Part shown: in pieces, positions 58,650-64,000 of the stretch
Position numbering within the stretch: the stretch's first letter is position 1
Layout of the letters: every line of letters begins with the position of its first letter
From: Corynebacterium parakroppenstedtii
GTDB lineage: Bacteria; Actinomycetota; Actinomycetes; Mycobacteriales; Mycobacteriaceae
Direction: 5' to 3'
DNA: 64,000 nucleotides
Assembly (NCBI RefSeq): GCF_019754935.1
Contig: NZ_JAGSOA010000003.1
Span: forward strand, 186,001-250,000
Notes under the pieces: generated by a model
What the model was told of the DNA's origin: nothing
What the model saw: only the letters and a program-made list of their open reading frames with translations
The model's database searches: none
Position numbers and translations under genes: made by a program

Positions 58650-60182
58650 ATGGCGATCAATACAATACCGACAGTCAATAAAACCTCGGCAACTCAAACG
58701 TCGGTAATGCGGGATCCGCTCACCCATGTCCCTCGGTGGAGACCCGACGAGCTCAATGCCGTAGCAGCCACCATGGCTGGACTCATCGACCCCATGACAA
58801 TCCGCATATCAGACAGCGCTATTCCCGCCAGTATCATCGGCGGAATCAACGGCGAGACAGCCAATGCAACACTGGCATCGATTAATGCGGACACGCGCGC
58901 AGTCATCGCCCACATCACACAGTCCGTCGGCTTATTGCGCGCACATTCGTCGGCCCTCCGCGGACCCCTCTGCCATGCGCAATCACTTGAGCACACCATC
59001 AAGCAGCTTCAAGCTCAACGCGACGCCACCGCCGACCCGTTCATTAGCGCCGGCATACGCATCATCGAGACGGCATGCAAAGCCGAGCTCGCCATGCTGC
59101 TCATGTTCCTAGACACTATCGACGGTGCACTCGCTCACCTTCTTGTCGACGTGTGGAATAGCTCCGCGCTCGGGCCACTCGGCCAGATCCTCGCCGCAAC
59201 CGGAATCACCGATGCTTTCCTCCCCACCATCATGTCCGAGCCGGACCCCCAGCGCGACAACTCACAACCCTGGCTCGACGGACACACCATCGAAGACACC
59301 AACCGTACTCTCCGAGAGCGCCTCGACACGTGGCTTTCTACCACTCACAACGACAAAGAAAAGCAGTACTTGGAGGGAATAGTAAAGACGCTCGCCGACA
59401 ACGACGACGCCTACCTCGTCCACCTCGATCACGACGGCGTGGCAATTGCGCTAGGAAACCCCACCACGAGTCCAGCCGTCGCCACGCTCGTCGGCGGAGT
59501 CGGCTCTAGTGAACCCGGACGCATTCACGGGCACACGGACTGGGCTCGTGAGATCAGGCAAGCCAGCGACAACAAAGCCAGCATCATCGCATGGTCTGCC
59601 TATCCCGCACCCAATTCTCTACCCGCTGCCGCCAGCACCGATAGCGCCGACCGTGGTGCAAAAACACTGCGCTCATTCCAACAATCGCTTCGCGCCCACA
59701 ACCCCACGGCACAACTCACCGTCACCGGTCACAGTTACGGCAGCGTCGTCGTCGGGCACGCGGCCCGATCCTCGAGCACAACGCCTCCACTTGAGGCCGA
59801 CACTGTCGTCATTGTCGGATCCCCCGGAACAGGCGCACATCATGCGCACGAATTAGCACCGCACGCGCTAGACGGGCACGCAGAGATCGTCGTCGGTAGG
59901 AATGATGCCGACCCCATCATGTTCACCACAGGACCAGACGACGGTGCGCACGGCCCCGACCCGTCCTACGCACACTGGGGCGCCGATGCCTGGCTCACCC
60001 CCAACGGCCTGGCTGCTACTCCCCCCAATGACCAAAAAATCCGCGACCTGGGAGGCCTCATTATTCCGGGGCTCACATTCGATAAGCTACTGAAAAACCA
60101 CCGGTACAGGGACTACTCAGCAGCTCTTGCACAGGTCATCACCGACGGGGTGTCTGCCGATACCCACACACCTCAGGGGTGA
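58650..60182 (+). CDS. DUF1023 alpha/beta-hydrolase family protein
   Basis: A 510-residue protein. The first 230 or so residues are helical (TGLIDP-like start, LEHTIKQLQAQRDATADPF). The C-terminal half is an alpha/beta hydrolase: nucleophile elbow VTGHSYGSVVVGHAA near residue 360, with AIIAWSAYPAP before and VGRNDADPIMFTTGPDDGAHG after, holding the likely Asp and His. AAAGGTG precedes ATG 58650. DUF1023 proteins are common in actinobacteria beside small secreted ESX-like proteins, as here. Substrate unknown. Confidence 0.82.
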   Translation: MAINTIPTVNKTSATQTSVMRDPLTHVPRWRPDELNAVAATMAGLIDPMTIRISDSAIPASIIGGINGETANATLASINADTRAVIAHITQSVGLLRAHSSALRGPLCHAQSLEHTIKQLQAQRDATADPFISAGIRIIETACKAELAMLLMFLDTIDGALAHLLVDVWNSSALGPLGQILAATGITDAFLPTIMSEPDPQRDNSQPWLDGHTIEDTNRTLRERLDTWLSTTHNDKEKQYLEGIVKTLADNDDAYLVHLDHDGVAIALGNPTTSPAVATLVGGVGSSEPGRIHGHTDWAREIRQASDNKASIIAWSAYPAPNSLPAAASTDSADRGAKTLRSFQQSLRAHNPTAQLTVTGHSYGSVVVGHAARSSSTTPPLEADTVVIVGSPGTGAHHAHELAPHALDGHAEIVVGRNDADPIMFTTGPDDGAHGPDPSYAHWGADAWLTPNGLAATPPNDQKIRDLGGLIIPGLTFDKLLKNHRYRDYSAALAQVITDGVSADTHTPQG

Positions 60183-60315
60183 ACATTGCAGGGGCTACAC
60201 CAGAGCAATAGTGTGGGACTTACATGCACTGACCAGCACAATTGTGTTTTCACCGCGGTGCTGCGCCCGTTGCATGCACAAAACCACACGCAACCACACC
60301 CCACCAGGAACAAAC

Positions 60316-63300
60316 ATGAGCAGCAAACACAACAAAAAGGGCAAGAAAAGCAAAAAAGACAAGAAGTTGGACGCCACCGAACAACACTCCAGCACGCTTG
60401 GCAGTGACACAGCCACGAACACAGCTGCCAGCACAGCCGCCGACACCAGCGAGGAAATCTCTGCTACCACCACAACCGCCAGCAACGTCGACAACCCCGA
60501 TTTCCTGAAGCCTCCTCCCAACTCCCACGACCTTGACGACATCACCGACCGCGCGATCGCCCGCGCACACGAATGGCTCGAGGCAACTAACGGGGAACAG
60601 ACACGCAAGGAATCGTCGTCCACTGAACAACTCGCAGCCCTTGTTCACGATCCACAGGGCATCGACTTCACCATGGGCTTCGTCGACCGCGTCGCACGCC
60701 CAGAAGACAATGCCGTCGCCGCGAAGGAATTTGCCTCCCTGGGTAGCCCATTCGGACGGAAAGAACCCCTCCCCGACTTCCTCGGTCCACTTAATACAGC
60801 ACTCGTCTCCCTCGGAGCGCTAGCCGGACAAATCCTTCCCGACATTGTCATGCCTATCGCCCGGGGATACCTGCGGAAAATGGTGGGGCACCTGGTGCTC
60901 GACGCCAATGGTAAGGCACTCGACAAACTACTCGATGACGCACATGCCAACGGGTTCCGGCTCAACATCAACCTCCTCGGCGAGGCTGTTCTCGGCGAAC
61001 GCGAGGCAACACGTCGGCTAGACCGAACCATCGAACTTCTCCGCAACCCCAAGGTGGACTATGTGTCCATCAAGGCCTCCTCGGTGTGCTCCCAGCTCAA
61101 TCCGTGGGATATCGAAGGAAACACGCGTCGGCTCAAGGAACGCCTCCGTCCTCTTTATCGGGAAGCGGTCAAACGCACACCGCACCCCTTCATCAATATG
61201 GATATGGAGGAATACAAAGACCTCGACCTCACCATCAAGCTCTTCAAAGAGCTCATGAGTGAAGACGAGTTCATGGACCTCGAAGCCGGAATTGTTCTCC
61301 AGGCCTACCTCCCCGACACCTTGGATGCTCTGCACGAACTCATCGACTTCGCCCATGAGCGCGTCAACAAGGGCGGCGCCCCCATCAAGGTACGCATTGT
61401 TAAGGGCGCGAACCTGTCCATGGAGCGTGTGGACTCCGAAATCCACGACTGGAAGCAAACCCCTTACCTGACAAAAGCCGAAGTAGACGCCAACTACCTG
61501 CGGCTCCTCGATGTCGCTTTACAACCCGAACACGCCACCGCCATCCGGATTGGTGCGGCCTCTCACAATCTCTACACGGTGGCCACCGCGCACGAACTCT
61601 CTGTACAGAGAGGCGTCGAAGATCAGCTCGACATCGAAATGCTCCAAGGTATGGCACCCGCCCAAGCCCGAGCCGTGCGCCAGATCACGGGAACGGTCAT
61701 TCTCTATACCCCTGTCGTCCACGCGGAAGACTTCGACGTCGCCGTGTCCTACCTGGTCCGACGGCTCGAAGAAAACGGCGCGCACCAAAACTTCCTCTAC
61801 GCCCTCTTCGCGCCCGACGTCGCCGGCGATGACGATATGACCCCCATGCAGGAGCAAGAAAAACGCTACCTCAACGCCGTCGACGACCGCTGGACCACCT
61901 TCGCGGGGCCAAGGCGCCAGCAGGACCGTCAGCAAGAACAATCCGCAGCCGACGTATCCAAGCGAGTCGAGTCCGTCCCGGGCCACTTCGTCAACGAGCC
62001 GGACACCGACCCGTCACTGCCTACCAACCGGGAATGGGCTGCGCACTGGCTCGCCCACGACCCGGGCCCCGTCACCAGCCCTGTGATCACGGAGAAATCG
62101 GATATCGACGCCATCGTTGCTCGCGCACGAGCACGCTCCTCTGCATGGGGCACGACCAGCGGACACGACCGCGCCGACGTGCTCGACGCCGCAGCTAACG
62201 CGCTGGCCGCGCACCGAGGAGAACTGCTCGCCGCCATGACCCATGAGGCGAACAAGACCGTGGCGGAATCCGACCCCGAGATCTCCGAAGCCATCGACTT
62301 CGCCCGCTACTACGCGGAATCCGCACGCGCACTAGATAGCGTCAAAGGATCACGGTTCACCCCGTACTCCGTGGTTCTTATCACCCCGCCGTGGAACTTC
62401 CCACTGGCTATTCCCATGGGTGGTGTGTTCGCCGCCCTCGCTGCCGGCGCGGCTGTCGTCATCAAACCTGCACCACAAGTCGTCCGCATCGCCGAAGTCG
62501 CGGTAGGGATACTTCGTGAAGCAGGCATCGACGAAGAACTCCTCCAACTTGTCAACGTTGCCGAGAATGAAGCCGGCCAACACCTGGTATCGCACCCAGC
62601 AGTGGACTCCATCATCCTCACCGGTGCCTCCGACACAGCGCGACTCTTCCGCAGCTGGAAACCACAGATGGTGATCAATGCGGAGACGTCAGGCAAGAAC
62701 GCTATCATCGTCACGCCATCTGCTGATCCTGACCTCGCCGTGTCCGATGTTTACCGGTCTGCCTTCGGCCACGCGGGGCAAAAGTGCTCCGCATCGTCGC
62801 TCGTCATCGTGGTGGGCAGCGTCGGCAAGTCGAAGCGTTTCATGAACCAGCTGATCGACGCCGTCGAGACCCTCAAAGTGGGTCCGGGAACCGATATTTC
62901 CACCACCATGAATGGAATAATCGAACCTCCATCCGACAAACTCATGCGCGGGTTGACTCAACTCGACAGCGGTGAGAAATGGCTCGTCAAGCCCCGCAAG
63001 CTGAACAAAGAAGGGACGCTCTGGTCCCCAGGGCTGCGCGATAATGTCAAACCCGGATCGTGGTACCACACCCACGAATGCTTTGGACCAGTCCTCGGCA
63101 TCATGCACGCCACAACCCTGGAAGAAGCCACCGAATGGCAAAACTCCACGGGCTACGGCCTCACCGGTGGACTACACGCCCTCGACCCAGACGAGATTGA
63201 CTGGTGGATCGACCACGTCGAAGTCGGTAATGCCTACGTCAACAGGGGTATCACTGGGGCCATCGTCCAGCGACAATCTTTCGGCGGGTGGAAAGCCTCC

Positions 63301-63987
63301 GCACTCGGATCGGGTGCCAAGGCCGGCGGCCCGAACTACGTCGCACAACAAGGAACCTGGTCCGAAGGGGACGTGGACGAGCTACCCCGCGCAGGGCTTC
63401 AACGTCATGTCGCCCAGCGACTTCGCCGAATCAAAGGCCAGCTGGACAACACGCTCACACCAGCCGACCTATACTGGCTGCGTCGCGCGGCCGAATCCGA
63501 CGCCTACGCGTGGAGCACCGAATTCGGCGTTGAACACGACAACACTGCGCTCATCGCGGAGTCCAATATCTTCCGCTACCGGCCATTATTGGCACCACTG
63601 CGCATCCGAGTCGGATCCCCCAGCTCCTCGCCGACCCTCATTCGTGACCTCGTCCGCCTGACACTGGCGTCCGAAATCTCCGGCACGCCGATGGACGTTT
63701 CCGCCACCGCGGAGACTGCCATCGAGCTCGGGGCCATGGGGTTCAGCATCCGTCGTGTTGAAGACGCCACCTACGCGGCCGAAGTGGAAAACGCGGAGTC
63801 GGTTCGTGTTCGCACCCTCGGCGACGTTGACCCGGCGTTGTACAAAGCGGCGGCACACTCGGGATCCATCGTTATCGACCATCCGGTTCTTGCAGATGGC
63901 CGTCGTGAAATCCTGCCATTCCTGCTGGAACAAGCGGTATCCATCACGAACCACCGGTTCGGCTACATCAAGGGCCTCACCAACTGA
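60316..63987 (+). CDS. putA: Bifunctional proline dehydrogenase / L-glutamate gamma-semialdehyde dehydrogenase
   Basis: A 1223-residue enzyme that oxidises proline to glutamate. The N-terminal 75 residues are unusual: Lys-rich (SSKHNKKGKKSKKDKK) then Ala/Thr-rich. The proline dehydrogenase barrel follows (LNINLLGEAVLGEREATRR, VSIKASSVCSQLNPWD, NMDMEEYKDLDLTIKLF; about 215-500). The aldehyde dehydrogenase part has catalytic Cys824 in AGQKCSASS, Glu790 in NAETSGKNA and VLITPPWNFPLAIPMGG near 685. A C-terminal region of about 200 residues follows. No DNA-binding ribbon-helix-helix of enterobacterial PutA is seen. ATG 60316 has AGGAAC upstream; an in-frame ATG at 60127 is inside the preceding gene. 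It ends at TGA 63985-63987. Confidence 0.97.
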   Translation: MSSKHNKKGKKSKKDKKLDATEQHSSTLGSDTATNTAASTAADTSEEISATTTTASNVDNPDFLKPPPNSHDLDDITDRAIARAHEWLEATNGEQTRKESSSTEQLAALVHDPQGIDFTMGFVDRVARPEDNAVAAKEFASLGSPFGRKEPLPDFLGPLNTALVSLGALAGQILPDIVMPIARGYLRKMVGHLVLDANGKALDKLLDDAHANGFRLNINLLGEAVLGEREATRRLDRTIELLRNPKVDYVSIKASSVCSQLNPWDIEGNTRRLKERLRPLYREAVKRTPHPFINMDMEEYKDLDLTIKLFKELMSEDEFMDLEAGIVLQAYLPDTLDALHELIDFAHERVNKGGAPIKVRIVKGANLSMERVDSEIHDWKQTPYLTKAEVDANYLRLLDVALQPEHATAIRIGAASHNLYTVATAHELSVQRGVEDQLDIEMLQGMAPAQARAVRQITGTVILYTPVVHAEDFDVAVSYLVRRLEENGAHQNFLYALFAPDVAGDDDMTPMQEQEKRYLNAVDDRWTTFAGPRRQQDRQQEQSAADVSKRVESVPGHFVNEPDTDPSLPTNREWAAHWLAHDPGPVTSPVITEKSDIDAIVARARARSSAWGTTSGHDRADVLDAAANALAAHRGELLAAMTHEANKTVAESDPEISEAIDFARYYAESARALDSVKGSRFTPYSVVLITPPWNFPLAIPMGGVFAALAAGAAVVIKPAPQVVRIAEVAVGILREAGIDEELLQLVNVAENEAGQHLVSHPAVDSIILTGASDTARLFRSWKPQMVINAETSGKNAIIVTPSADPDLAVSDVYRSAFGHAGQKCSASSLVIVVGSVGKSKRFMNQLIDAVETLKVGPGTDISTTMNGIIEPPSDKLMRGLTQLDSGEKWLVKPRKLNKEGTLWSPGLRDNVKPGSWYHTHECFGPVLGIMHATTLEEATEWQNSTGYGLTGGLHALDPDEIDWWIDHVEVGNAYVNRGITGAIVQRQSFGGWKASALGSGAKAGGPNYVAQQGTWSEGDVDELPRAGLQRHVAQRLRRIKGQLDNTLTPADLYWLRRAAESDAYAWSTEFGVEHDNTALIAESNIFRYRPLLAPLRIRVGSPSSSPTLIRDLVRLTLASEISGTPMDVSATAETAIELGAMGFSIRRVEDATYAAEVENAESVRVRTLGDVDPALYKAAAHSGSIVIDHPVLADGRREILPFLLEQAVSITNHRFGYIKGLTN

Positions 63988-64000
63988 GATCACTAATTGG

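Overview
The window is a 64 kb chromosomal segment from a high-G+C actinobacterium, almost certainly a Corynebacterium. The pointers are the guaB-guaB3-guaA cluster with a DUF5319 gene, SigD with its anti-sigma factor RsdA next to a WhiB protein, a perfect McbR-type operator before metQNI, HspR-type (HAIR) operators before clpB, a gcvP-gcvT-gcvH operon behind a tandem glycine riboswitch, and several leaderless starts (TANNNT 6-8 nt before the start codon). The species cannot be fixed by eye.

Layout. 1-7.9 kb: clpC (cut by the window edge), an SDR-like protein, trmL, and the error-prone polymerase dnaE2 behind a LexA-type box. 8-11.2 kb: methionine uptake operon metQ-metN-metI with a McbR operator and a possibly structured 5' leader. 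11.2-15.8 kb: a sucrase/ferredoxin-like gene, the rest of the SOS mutasome (imuA'-imuB), and a divergent small membrane protein gene with an excellent LexA box between. 15.9-20.3 kb: guaA, guaB3, guaB. 20.4-26.1 kb: DUF5319, rsdA, sigD, a WhiB regulator, a FUSC-type transporter and a DedA protein.

26.1-37.4 kb is an accessory, partly AT-rich defence island. It holds six copies of a 9-bp iteron-like motif, a degenerate MmeI-like (type IIG/IIL) methyltransferase, an intact DUF4062-like protein, a Bro-N antirepressor remnant, an intact operon Abi_2(HEPN)-HTH-Mod-Res (type III restriction-modification), unrecognised remnants, a broken GIY-YIG (T5orf172-like) gene, and a membrane-anchored coiled-coil protein. 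No integrase or tRNA was found.

37.5-64 kb returns to core genes: an aldo/keto reductase-MerR pair with a MerR-style 19-bp-spacer promoter, a GH76 protein, an rRNA/tRNA methyltransferase with pyrE, a large low-complexity membrane protein, the glycine cleavage operon and its riboswitch, a rhodanese-like protein, clpB with two HAIR sites, an ABC export cassette, a nitrilase-family amidase, a TSUP permease, an EspC-like/DUF1023 hydrolase pair behind two DnaA boxes, and bifunctional putA.

The joint themes are proteostasis (clpC and clpB under two different regulators), SOS mutagenesis (dnaE2 with imuA'-imuB), one-carbon and amino-acid metabolism, purine synthesis, and phage defence with several generations of decayed systems. 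The most interesting places are the island (DUF4062 protein; Abi-HTH fused to the type III operon), the metQ leader, the LexA-controlled divergent region at 15.1-15.3 kb, and the uncharacterised export cassette at 53-56 kb.
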